DNA of 64,000 nt. Origin: Bacteroidales bacterium (GTDB lineage: Bacteria > Bacteroidota > Bacteroidia > Bacteroidales > UBA3824). The translations under genes were made by a program, and so were the position numbers. Below are positions 43,833 to 53,400 of the stretch, in pieces. The stretch covers positions 1-64,000 of the forward strand of contig JAFPYR010000037.1 in assembly GCA_017412115.1 (NCBI GenBank), written 5' to 3'. The notes below the pieces were generated by a model. The model worked only from the letters and a program-made list of their open reading frames with translations, made no database searches and had not been told where the DNA came from. Positions within the stretch are counted from its first letter, which is position 1, and each line of letters starts with the position of its first letter.

Positions 43833-45947
43833 TTAGTCTTTTTCCAAAGCGCATATATTTTTAACCGAAAGACCTATCAAAAGGTTATCATCGGTTTGAA
43901 TACAATACTGTTGATGAATTTGTTTAGGTTTTTTCCACTCGTCAATCCGTTGGAGGATTTTTTGTTTTTGGGTTTGAAAATCCTCTTTGTGAACCTCCAA
44001 AAGAAGTTTACAGAATTGAGTCATATTAAAAACCTCGGAAGGACGTTTAGCAGAGCGGTAACCGAACTGATCGGTTAATCCGTCTGAAAACAGATAAATC
44101 ATATCATCGGATTGAATATCCAAAACGTGATTCGTAAAATGCTCTTTTTCGATTATATGCGCACCGATAGGCATATTATCGCCCTTGGTTCTAAGGATTT
44201 CATCACTTCGTATTATAACCAAAGGTCTGTATGCACCGGAGAATTGGAGTTTCATGTTATGAGCATCGATAATCACAAGTGCTAAATCTATTGCGTCATT
44301 AGTTTTGGAATCGTCATAAGAGTCGTGTTTGAGAGTTCCTTTTAGGATAATACGCATTTTATCCAAGATTTCACCGGCAGAAACATTTTCAAGGTTGAGG
44401 TTTCGGGTTATGGAATCAAGACACGACATACCGAGCATACTAAGCAAAGCACCCGGGACACCGTGTCCTGTGCAGTCGCCTGCTACGATAAATTTGAGAC
44501 CGCCAAAGGATAATGCCCAAAAGAAATCGCCCGAAACAATATTTCTCGGACTGTAAATCAAAAGATTATCACCGAAAAGTTTTTTCATATCGTCTTTTGA
44601 GGGCAAAACAGCCTGTTGAATACGGCTCGCATAATTAATACTTTCGGTTATCTCCTGATTATAAGCAGAAATTTCTTCGTTATAAGCGGTGATTTCCTCG
44701 TTCTTGGCTTTGATTTCCTCGTTTTGAACGGTAATTATTTTATTAAGTTTTTTATAACGGCGGGCGTGTCTTACGCTCATTATAAGGATTACAACCAAAA
44801 ATGTTATAACGGTAAAGGCTACGATTATAATCATACGTTTTGCGCGGTTTTTTCCGGCTAATGCCTGTTCGCGTCCGAAGGCTTTCATCTGTTCGCTTTC
44901 CATCTGACCACGTGCAAGTTGCTGCGTCAGATTATAACCCTGACCGTAACTCGCATTAGAGATTTTATAATCGTCAGCCTCAACGAAATGTTCTACGGCT
45001 TTTTTGTATTCGCCTTTGAAAATAGCAATCATTGCGTATGCCGTCATAGCCGCTTCGTGATGGTATGTTAAAATCTCGTGTTGAGCGTGTTTGTACAAAG
45101 AATCCGCTAAATATTCAGCACCTTTAACATCTTTTTGTGTTAATTTTAATCTGACTTTCATCAAATCGAAACGGACTAAATCGTCAAAATTGCCGCTACG
45201 TTGAATTATTTTCAAAGCATTAGGATAATAATTCATGCAACTATCGGCATAAGAACAGCAGTTTTTTCCTTTGTTACGTCTTTCGGACTCAGAGAGCAAA
45301 AAGAAAACTTCACAAAGTCCTGTTGTAAGATAGTTATGAATTTCGGTTTCGCTTGTATGAACGCCGTAATCTCTCGCCCGTAAAAAGTTATTATAAGCCG
45401 AAACCAACAAATCATGATTAGGAGATGCGGGATTGCTTCTATAAATATTCAAAAACATGTGTCCCTGATAAATCAAATCGCTTTTCAAACCGAAATTATC
45501 GGCAACAAGACTGTCCATCTCGAAAGCTCTTTGAAAGAAAACCGCTGCTGAATCATATACACCGTTTTCGTAAGAGGAGCGTCCCCACTCTCTCCAAAGC
45601 CGTGCAAATGATACCGAATCGGAAAGCGGCAGATAATTCTGATACGCTAAATAATAATTTTTACTCGCTATTGAGAAATTATTCATTTTAGCGGATATAA
45701 AAGCTATGCAAGTATAAGTATACGCCAAATCACGAGCATTTCCCAAGGAATCTGCAAGACGGTTAGCCCGGTTAGCATATTCAAACGCCCCTTGATAATC
45801 TCCTCTGCTAATTCTATGATCATAAAGCTCCATCATAGAATTATATTCTATCATGGCCTTGTCCCTGCCTGAACTATTATTGTTAGGATTAGAACAAGCA
45901 ACAAGCAAGACCACCAAAGAAAATATTATATACAAAAGCGTTTTCAT
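43833..45947 (-). CDS. TPR-domain SpoIIE (PP2C-type) serine phosphatase, SiaA-like
   Basis: 704 residues from MKTLLYIIFSLVVLLVACSN, a lipoprotein-type signal with Cys18; an in-frame ATG 21 bases earlier is nearer the promoter box and less likely. Residues about 30-360 are TPR repeats. A single membrane helix (VAFTVITFLVVILIM, about 375-395) is followed by basic residues and a coiled coil with repeated EEI.AYN. The C-terminal phosphatase has SGDFFWAL, AGDCTGHGVPGALLSMLG and FSDGLTDQFG with the metal-binding Asp residues. Topology suggests a periplasmic TPR sensor controlling a cytoplasmic phosphatase. The SiaC-like protein is the obvious candidate substrate. Confidence 0.85.
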   Translation of the reverse strand: MKTLLYIIFSLVVLLVACSNPNNNSSGRDKAMIEYNSMMELYDHRISRGDYQGAFEYANRANRLADSLGNARDLAYTYTCIAFISAKMNNFSIASKNYYLAYQNYLPLSDSVSFARLWREWGRSSYENGVYDSAAVFFQRAFEMDSLVADNFGLKSDLIYQGHMFLNIYRSNPASPNHDLLVSAYNNFLRARDYGVHTSETEIHNYLTTGLCEVFFLLSESERRNKGKNCCSYADSCMNYYPNALKIIQRSGNFDDLVRFDLMKVRLKLTQKDVKGAEYLADSLYKHAQHEILTYHHEAAMTAYAMIAIFKGEYKKAVEHFVEADDYKISNASYGQGYNLTQQLARGQMESEQMKAFGREQALAGKNRAKRMIIIVAFTVITFLVVILIMSVRHARRYKKLNKIITVQNEEIKAKNEEITAYNEEISAYNQEITESINYASRIQQAVLPSKDDMKKLFGDNLLIYSPRNIVSGDFFWALSFGGLKFIVAGDCTGHGVPGALLSMLGMSCLDSITRNLNLENVSAGEILDKMRIILKGTLKHDSYDDSKTNDAIDLALVIIDAHNMKLQFSGAYRPLVIIRSDEILRTKGDNMPIGAHIIEKEHFTNHVLDIQSDDMIYLFSDGLTDQFGYRSAKRPSEVFNMTQFCKLLLEVHKEDFQTQKQKILQRIDEWKKPKQIHQQYCIQTDDNLLIGLSVKNICALEKD

Positions 45948-45982
45948 ATTCTTAAAATTTAAAATCAAAATAACCGTCCTTG

Positions 45983-45990
45983 CAAAGATA
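45983..45990 (-). promoter_or_regulatory. -7 box of the SpoIIE phosphatase gene
   Basis: The minus strand reads TATCTTTG, matching TAnnTTTG, 36 bases before the chosen start at 45947. Confidence 0.55.
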
Positions 45991-46019
45991 GTTATTAAAA
46001 GAAGAATAAAAAATTTTTT

Positions 46020-48290
46020 TTACTCTACATAAACTCTTTTAACTCTTTGACTAATTCCTGTTAAAATTTCATAAGGAATTGTTTCAATGGCGTTTGCCAT
46101 TTCGATAAGTTTATGGTTGGAGCCAAAAATAACTACCTCATCGCCTACTTTGCAATCTATACCCGTAATATTAACCATGCACATATCCATACATATATTT
46201 CCGATAATAGGTGCACGTTTGGAATTTATTTCAACATAAAGGTTGCCGTTACCGAATTTTCTGTTAAGACCGTCGGCGTATCCCACGGGAATAAGCGCAA
46301 TACGGGAATCTTCGGTAATTTTTCCTCTACGGTTATAACCTACGGTTTCGGTTTTAGAAATATGTTTTATCTGAACGATATTGGTTTTCCATTTAGAAAT
46401 ACCCATAAGATTGTCGGTAGCCTGATAAGCCACGCCGTAAAGTCCTATTCCGAGCCTTACCATATCGAACTGATATTGTCTTAACCTTTCGATACCCACC
46501 GAGTTACAAATATGCCTGAGAGGATTTAAGCCCGTTTTCTGACAAATAGTATCAGCCATAGAGGTAAATCTTGAGGTCTGAAGTCTTGAAAAATCGTCTT
46601 CAGTATCATCGTCAGCCGCCACAAAATGCGTAAAACATGATTTTATGTCGATTATATCCTTGTTTTTGTTAACAAGATTACAAAACTCGTCCAATTCTTC
46701 CGGCATAAAACCCGAACGGTGCATTCCCGTATCAAGTTTTATATGAACGGGATAATGTTTCATATTACGTTTTTTGAGAATTTCAATAAATTTTTCGGTG
46801 CGCTCCGTAGAAAACAAAACCGGCTCCAAACGGTAATTGGCAAGCTGTTTATAGTTTTTGAAATCATAATTCATAACTATAATCGGCAAGGTTATGTTTC
46901 TTAACCTCAGAGCAATACCTTCTTCGGCAAATGCTACGCAAAGATAATCCACTGCATTGTTTTCCAACGTGTTAGCAATCTGATAAGAACCCGAACCGTA
47001 ACAATTAGCCTTTACCATGGCAATCATTTTGGTCTGAGGATTAAGCAACGAGCGGTAATAATTAAGATTATGTTTTAGTGCCGTAAGACTTACCTCCAAG
47101 ACGGTGTCATGGTTTCCGATATTAAAAAAGTCGAAAACATCAGCAAAATCCTCATATTTAGCACCTTTGAATATTATACCGCAATCCTTGTAATCCTCCA
47201 TGTCAAAATTATCTATATAATCCTGAACGGTATCATATTTTGTAATTCTAATTGCTTCGGAATGAGGTATTTGTGAAAAATATCCGATAAAAACTATTTT
47301 CTTGATACCGGCACTTTCAGCAGTAAAAAACAATCTTGAAAAGAACTCTTGAGGGGTAAGATTTTCAAAATCGGGATTCATTATAACGGCTACACGGGTT
47401 TTGAACTGATTTTGTCTTGCCAAAAAGTCAAAAGTTTTACAAATCGAATAAAGATTATTAACCGTTGAAAAACAAGAAATTAAACCTATTCCATATTCTG
47501 CGTCCCGCATTTTGATTTGGTCGTCGGGAAGGGTTAAATTCTCAAAAATTTTGTCGTGGATTTCTTTTTCATAAAGTCCGCTTTTAATAAGATACGATAC
47601 GCAATGTGCCGCATCCTCAGCATGGATTGTATCACAATAAGGAATCGTAATTTTCGCCTCTTGAGAACAACCTTTTACGGTTATAAAACTGTTTTTCTCG
47701 TTGAAACTGCTCTCCAAAGAAAACTCTCCGTCACGGAAAAATACATCGTCAAGTTTCTCCAATTCGGAAATGCAAGTAAATTCATATTTATCAGGAATCT
47801 GAAGAATTGCAATATCAAAACCGTCTGAAATTTCGGCTGCATTTTCCAAAAAGTCAAGTTCACTAATATATCTTAACGTTGTAAAAACTTTGTAACGCGT
47901 CTTTAGTAAAGTATACATCCAATCCTTTACGGGACAATTTTTGTCTCTGTCCGGCACAGCGATAACTCTGCCTTTAAACCTTTTGTAAACTTCAAGAATA
48001 TAATTATTTATCGCTTGAGGAATATTTTTAACCTTTAGGAAAACCGCATCAGGATAATCCTTCGGATTTACTTCAAATTCTTTTACGACAAAAATCCTTA
48101 CGCCCAAACCGTACATCCTTTGAATCGGATTTTTGGGGTCTTTAAATTTTCTCAAATCGAAAAAAACCGGATTTTTCATGGCCGCCGTACAAGCCGACCT
48201 TAATATAATGCTTTGAGCTTTTAAATCTTCATTACCCGTAACGGAAATCGCATCTACCGCTAAGGCAAGTTCTTTTATGCTAAGTTCCAT
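46020..48290 (-). CDS. alr: Alanine racemase fused to a degenerate MurF domain
   Basis: 756 residues from MELSIKELALAVDAISV. An in-frame ATG 30 bases upstream lies on the TAATTTTG box and is rejected. Residues about 400-756 are a fold-type III alanine racemase: MVKANCYGSGS holds the PLP Lys427, VGYNRRGKI the likely catalytic Tyr, and NICMDMCMVN is also present. It makes D-alanine for peptidoglycan. The first 395 residues align in layout with the MurF half of the Bacteroidota MurF-Alr fusion. However, where MurF has its P-loop (GxNGKT) this protein has VIAVPDRDKNCPVKDW, and the later INDxYNS-type motif reads LISCFSTVNN. The ligase half therefore looks inactive. Confidence 0.88.
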   Translation of the reverse strand: MELSIKELALAVDAISVTGNEDLKAQSIILRSACTAAMKNPVFFDLRKFKDPKNPIQRMYGLGVRIFVVKEFEVNPKDYPDAVFLKVKNIPQAINNYILEVYKRFKGRVIAVPDRDKNCPVKDWMYTLLKTRYKVFTTLRYISELDFLENAAEISDGFDIAILQIPDKYEFTCISELEKLDDVFFRDGEFSLESSFNEKNSFITVKGCSQEAKITIPYCDTIHAEDAAHCVSYLIKSGLYEKEIHDKIFENLTLPDDQIKMRDAEYGIGLISCFSTVNNLYSICKTFDFLARQNQFKTRVAVIMNPDFENLTPQEFFSRLFFTAESAGIKKIVFIGYFSQIPHSEAIRITKYDTVQDYIDNFDMEDYKDCGIIFKGAKYEDFADVFDFFNIGNHDTVLEVSLTALKHNLNYYRSLLNPQTKMIAMVKANCYGSGSYQIANTLENNAVDYLCVAFAEEGIALRLRNITLPIIVMNYDFKNYKQLANYRLEPVLFSTERTEKFIEILKKRNMKHYPVHIKLDTGMHRSGFMPEELDEFCNLVNKNKDIIDIKSCFTHFVAADDDTEDDFSRLQTSRFTSMADTICQKTGLNPLRHICNSVGIERLRQYQFDMVRLGIGLYGVAYQATDNLMGISKWKTNIVQIKHISKTETVGYNRRGKITEDSRIALIPVGYADGLNRKFGNGNLYVEINSKRAPIIGNICMDMCMVNITGIDCKVGDEVVIFGSNHKLIEMANAIETIPYEILTGISQRVKRVYVE

Positions 48291-48317
48291 AATTGAATTC
48301 CCATTAAAAAACGATTG

Positions 48318-48325
48318 CAAAATTA
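48318..48325 (-). promoter_or_regulatory. -7 box of the MurF-Alr gene
   Basis: The minus strand reads TAATTTTG, matching TAnnTTTG, 28 bases before the chosen start at 48290. It overlaps the alternative ATG at 48320. Confidence 0.55.
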
Positions 48326-48423
48326 TACATTTTTTTTATTATAATATCATTGTTTATTCGTTTTTATTTTTTTTCAGGATATTAAGATTTTTAAGCTTTT
48401 TCTGCACCTTACACGTAACGCAT

Positions 48424-49356
48424 TTATTCTACCCATGCAGCAAAATCTGTTATTACAAAAAATAAATGACAGTTTGAACTTCGCTCAAAGACTTGATAGT
48501 ACTTATCATCGTTATGACAAAGTATTAGTTTATTGTCGAATGGAGAATAATAAGGTTCAAGACCTTCAAAAGGAAATATTGTTTTGATTTGTTTCTTAAC
48601 AATATCAATCTCAACTATTTCAGATGGTAAAATTGTTTTTTTCCATCTCTTTTTTGCGGTACGAAGTTCGCAAATTATCGTCTTTTCATCATTAGACAAT
48701 TGCGCATTGAAATAGCCGCGTTTAATATTGTTTCCATAATTCGGAGGCATCATCACAATTTTATTGTCATTGTAAATTGTTCCGTTCTCACAATGAAGTT
48801 TTTTCCCTTGACGCTGAGAATAATTTAGTGTGTCAGTTTTATAAAAAATGGAATTATCGATGTCTGACAAATAATCAGATCCGTCGTAATGGAATAATAA
48901 CAAATTATTACCGGTTTTTATCCGCTTGTAATTACCCATAATTTCATCAAAATGCAGAAAACCGATTTCTTCAACTTCAGATTTAAAAACAAGTGTACTG
49001 TCTTTAAACGCAATTTCTTTAAAAGAATTATTCAACCGAGTATTTGCAGTACATGTTAAAAACCAATCATTTCCATATCTGACAAAACAATGAACCTTAA
49101 AACAACGTACCCCGGAACAACCGTTAACGCAGTAAAAATTAACCTCTTTGTTTCTTACTTTAAAAAAGTAATTTTGTACAATTGAAAACGGCAAACTATT
49201 AGCAGCCCACGAGTTAATTTCAGGTAAATCAGTAAATTTAATAGTATTAGTAGTATCAAAACACTCCCAAATCAGTTTGTCATTTGTAATAATTTGAGAA
49301 TACGAAAACTTACACAACAATACATAAAGAAAAAAAACTAATATCTTTTTACCCAT
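48424..49356 (-). CDS. Secreted protein of unknown function in the Rhs island
   Basis: A 310-residue protein with a signal peptide (MGKKILVFFLYVLLCKFSYSQ). The mature part is strand-rich, and I do not recognise a family. YCVNGCSGVRCFKVHC contains four closely spaced cysteines. Later segments such as NAQLSNDEKTIICEL and YYSPFDNKLILCHN resemble propeller blades of the PD40 kind, but weakly. It is the last gene of the minus-strand island, 134 bases after the second candidate immunity lipoprotein. That gap is AT-rich, with no clear promoter. It could be a further immunity or accessory protein; this is a guess from position. Confidence 0.6.
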   Translation of the reverse strand: MGKKILVFFLYVLLCKFSYSQIITNDKLIWECFDTTNTIKFTDLPEINSWAANSLPFSIVQNYFFKVRNKEVNFYCVNGCSGVRCFKVHCFVRYGNDWFLTCTANTRLNNSFKEIAFKDSTLVFKSEVEEIGFLHFDEIMGNYKRIKTGNNLLLFHYDGSDYLSDIDNSIFYKTDTLNYSQRQGKKLHCENGTIYNDNKIVMMPPNYGNNIKRGYFNAQLSNDEKTIICELRTAKKRWKKTILPSEIVEIDIVKKQIKTIFPFEGLEPYYSPFDNKLILCHNDDKYYQVFERSSNCHLFFVITDFAAWVE

Positions 49357-49490
49357 AATAAAAGACCTCCGTCAATATAGTTTGCATATCCATAATTATG
49401 ATTTGACAAAAATTATACCGTACAAATCCTTTATAATAAAGCAGATAATATATTAATTCATCGTGTAGTTTGTAGGAACAGGTAGTTAAA

Positions 49491-49967
49491 TTATTTTTGT
49501 TCTTTATTTATAATCTCCTCGTATGATGGATACATCTTCATGTCTTTCATTGCGGGAGACGGAGGATAAGGAATAACAGAATTAAGCGTTTTTATATCTT
49601 GTCCCGACAAATCGTAACGACACAAAACCAAGTAATTGTCGCTGATTTCTTTCCATGATTTATTGTTGAGAGTTTCTACGTCAAAAATCAAAATAGAAAA
49701 TGTATCTGCCGCAGCCATTTTATTATAATCATCCCAACGTATAATCGTGAAAGATTCGTTACAATCCAACTTAGTTAAACGGTAATAATCGTTTAGAATA
49801 CTACAAATATCTGTATCATTTCTAGTATAATAATTATAACTAATATAATCTCTCAATAAAACAATTTCGGTTTTAGAGTTATTAGTTAATACCGCCGAAC
49901 CTTCGTCAAAAAAATCCGTTTTGCAACTACACAATAACCAAAAAAATATCAATACCGTTGTTTTCAT
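49491..49967 (-). CDS. Small lipoprotein, paralogue of the upstream gene (candidate immunity protein)
   Basis: A 158-residue lipoprotein (Cys15, LLCSC). The C-terminal half NKSWKEISDNYLVLCRYDLSG and LNSVIPYPPSPAMKDMKMYP matches the order of the next gene upstream: SW..I..N.L...RY.LS...LK.LN....PP...M.DM.. . I recall similar small lipoproteins in many Bacteroidales near Rhs genes, without a known function. Its ATG overlaps the stop of the upstream paralogue by 4 bases, so the pair is co-translated. Two similar lipoproteins directly after an Rhs toxin-like gene are placed as immunity genes usually are. Confidence 0.72.
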   Translation of the reverse strand: MKTTVLIFFWLLCSCKTDFFDEGSAVLTNNSKTEIVLLRDYISYNYYTRNDTDICSILNDYYRLTKLDCNESFTIIRWDDYNKMAAADTFSILIFDVETLNNKSWKEISDNYLVLCRYDLSGQDIKTLNSVIPYPPSPAMKDMKMYPSYEEIINKEQK

Positions 49968-50407
49968 TTCGTATCTTTTTTAAAATAAATATTCATATCA
50001 ACCATTTTATCATTTGGAGGAAACGACACACGATAGTTTAACTTTTTTAGTTCATCACAGGAGAGTATATATCGTGCAGAAATAAGATTATTTTCCCTTA
50101 TATTATTCCACGAATTACTCAAAAAAATATTTTCTGTAATTACAAAAAAAATAATTGTATCACTTTTTTGTATGTCTGTTATTTCTATGAGATTGTATGC
50201 ATATTGTTTGGGACAAACAAAGTTGTCCAATGCATAGTCGAACAATGATTTAGGGAGCAATGTATCAGGAAATGACTTGCTCGATAATACAATAATAGTG
50301 TCGTCAGAGTTGTTAATAAACGGAATATATTCATAATCACCACAATAAAAGATTTCGCAACTCTGGAAAAATACTAAAAAAAACAATATAATAAAACAAG
50401 TTCTCAT
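49964..50407 (-). CDS. Small lipoprotein next to the Rhs gene (candidate immunity protein)
   Basis: A 147-residue lipoprotein (cleavage before Cys17, FQSC). A strand-rich N-terminal half (YIPFINNSDDTIIVLSSKSF) is followed by the shared family tail NSWNNIRENNLISARYILSC and LNYRVSFPPNDKMVDMNIYF. It lies 14 bases after the stop of the Rhs gene and overlaps the following paralogue by 4 bases. Envelope location would suit protection against a toxin acting in the periplasm. Function is inferred only from position and duplication. Confidence 0.72.
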   Translation of the reverse strand: MRTCFIILFFLVFFQSCEIFYCGDYEYIPFINNSDDTIIVLSSKSFPDTLLPKSLFDYALDNFVCPKQYAYNLIEITDIQKSDTIIFFVITENIFLSNSWNNIRENNLISARYILSCDELKKLNYRVSFPPNDKMVDMNIYFKKDTK

Positions 50408-50421
50408 TTTGTTGTATTTTT

Positions 50422-53400
50422 TTATCTATTAGTAGGATGATATAAATCTATTGTTGGAGTCCAAATACTTGGACCGAAATAATATTTAGCATATGTACTT
50501 GCCTGACGCTCAAACCATTTTTGACAATGCTCACCGTTTCCTGCAGCACTAATGATACTTGGTATTCCAATCGTGAACAAATATGATAAGCCAAATTTTC
50601 TACCTTGTATAGTGTGTCCATATTCGTGTAAATATAGTCCGTTGCAAGAAGTTTGAATATAATTGTCAATATTACCAGTAACAGATCCACCATCTTTGAT
50701 TTGGATAAAATTTCCTAATGTCATACCATTCCCAACTTTCATTTTGGGATTATTTTCGTCTATGCAATATGTCGCCCCTCTATAATAGGCTACGTAATCA
50801 ACGCATCCAAATGTATTTCGTAATTGATTCCAACCATGACCAATTCCAGTTTGCAACATTTCCCATGAATGTCGGCTGATTCCTTTTAAAACAGCACCGA
50901 TATATGAACTATTTTCGTCAAGATTGAAATTTCCTAAAAATGTCAAGCCTGAATTTTTTAATGCATTCCAATTGCCAGAGAAAGCACCTTGAATCAATCC
51001 ACTTGTAGCACTTAATGCGGTAGTACTTGCAATACCGATTCCATAAATATTCAATCCTGTTTGTATTGCTTGTCCACACCATGGTATCATTGGAGAAAAT
51101 TGCCACAATGCGCCTATTGCTGCACCGGCTAATAAACCTTGACTAAAATATTTCAATCCACTACCCCAATTATTTATATCGCCTCTAATTGCATGGGTTG
51201 TAAGATTTCCTATTCCAAAAATTCCAGCACCAATCAATATTGGTGTAAACCAAAACTCTCCGCTTGGGTCAGTATATTTCAACGGATTGTTCAGACAATA
51301 TGTATACCTATTGAAATTTTGAGAGTTTTCCCAATCTTGAATATACGGGTCAGGAGAAAGGAAACGTCCTACTATCGGGTCATACATCCTGCCACCCATA
51401 TCAATAATATCAAATGAAGGATAATGTTGATGCACACCGCAGTAACCGCGGGTAACCGCTGTTGTGCCGGTGGTAATTGTACGGTTGCCGAAGGCATCGT
51501 AGGTAGCGGCAAATTTTAAGATTGTATCTTGATAAAATGCCGTTATGCTGCCGAGGTGGTCGGTAAAGGCAGCCTCAAACTTTTTACCTCCAAGTAAATC
51601 GGTAACATACACGCCAACCAAACCGTCGGGTGAGTTGATATAATGCGTTTTTTGATAAAAATCATAACCGCCAAGTTCTTCGTAATCGGGTAGATAATAT
51701 TGGGTTATATCAACACCCATAATATTGCGAACAGATTTGCGGCGTGTTCTGTTGGCATCGTAAGTAAATGTTATATAAGTACTTTGAGTTTCATCAAAAT
51801 ATTGTGTCAAGGTTTCAACCTTGTTAAAAGGTGTATATTCTACTTCTTGCAGAGGATTTTTAATAATCGTATCAGTATTTTCAACGCTTTCTAATGCGTG
51901 AGGGCGTTTGCGGAAATATTCATAGTTTCCTAAACCGCTTTTGAATGTTATATTTCCGTTTTCTGCATATTCAATTTCTGTAATTTCTTGACCTTTTGAT
52001 ATTTTTGTAAGTCGGTCTGCGTGGTCGTAATCAAACGTTTCCGGTTCGAGGAACATCCCGCTGCGGCGAGCGAGATTACCGGTTTTGATATCGAATCCGT
52101 AAGTCATTTCTTTTAGCGGCATACCATCGTATGAAAGTTTCGTAGAAACAGGATAGCCGTAAACATCAGAGGTCTGCGTTTTTAAATATTTACCATTGAT
52201 TTCTGAGATACGGGTTGTAAGATTACAATCTGTTAGTTTCCAAACCGTTGAATTATCAAGTAAAATTTCGTTGATATTGCCGTATTGGTCGTATTTGTAA
52301 TATTCAGTTGTGTTGTCTGGAAAAGATTTTGATACTAAAAGTCCATTTTCGCCGTATGTAAAACGATATGGATATTTGCGATTATCGATGTTGTATATTT
52401 CTGTTTTTTTACGATTAAGATTATCGTAAGTGTACTCAGTGAACACTTCACCGCATTGCGATTTTAACAGTTTTCCGTATTCGTCATAACTATATGAAGT
52501 GTGAATGCCACCGCAGGTGCTTTCTGTCAATAACCCATTTTGATATTTATTTTCGGTAACGTTGCCTTCGGCATCTGTCTGTTTTACAACGTTGTTGAAA
52601 CAGTCGTATTCGTATGTACTTTTCCCTCCATCGGGATCGGTAAGCGAAGTGCGGTTGCCAAGTTCATCGTATTCCAAAGAGTATTCAGCACCTGCTGCAC
52701 TAATCTTTACAGGCTTACAATCTGCATTATATGTATATTTTATGGTTGACACTCCATCGTTAATGGAGGTCAAGTTTTCGAAAACATCGAAAGTCTTTGA
52801 CGTATTTTTGCCGTCGGTTTCGATATCTACACTATTTTTGCCGTATGTATATTTGGTAATACTACCGTTTTGCGCAATATATTCTGTTACTCGGTTCTGC
52901 TCATCGTAGATATAATGTTCGTTTAACTCGGTATCACCATAGAGTGTTTTAGTATTTATGATGTTAGAAAATTTGTCGTATGTGTTATATGTTTTTATAT
53001 CAATACCGCCTTCGGCTATGGTTTCGGTGAGTGTTTTTCTTCCGAGTATGTCGTACCATGTTATTTGCCACGGTGCGGCGGTCTGCTGAGTAAGCTCATA
53101 ATAAAACTGCTCGTTGCTTTTGCCCCATCCTTTTTCGGTAGTAGACGTTGTGCCATCGGGATATTGTGTTTTAATCTGATCGCCCCAATTGTCGTATCCG
53201 TATGAGGTAGTAATTGGATTGTTTGGGTTTGACATGTCGGTTTCGGAGATTAATCTGCCAAAATCATCATAGCTGTATTTAATTATGCTTTTTGGATTGT
53301 TTTTGGTTGTAGTTATGAGTTTTTGGTTTTCGTAAGTATAATCGGTTGTAAATTTTTCTGTTTCTTCGCCGTAAACAGAAGTGTGTATGACGTTTCCAAA

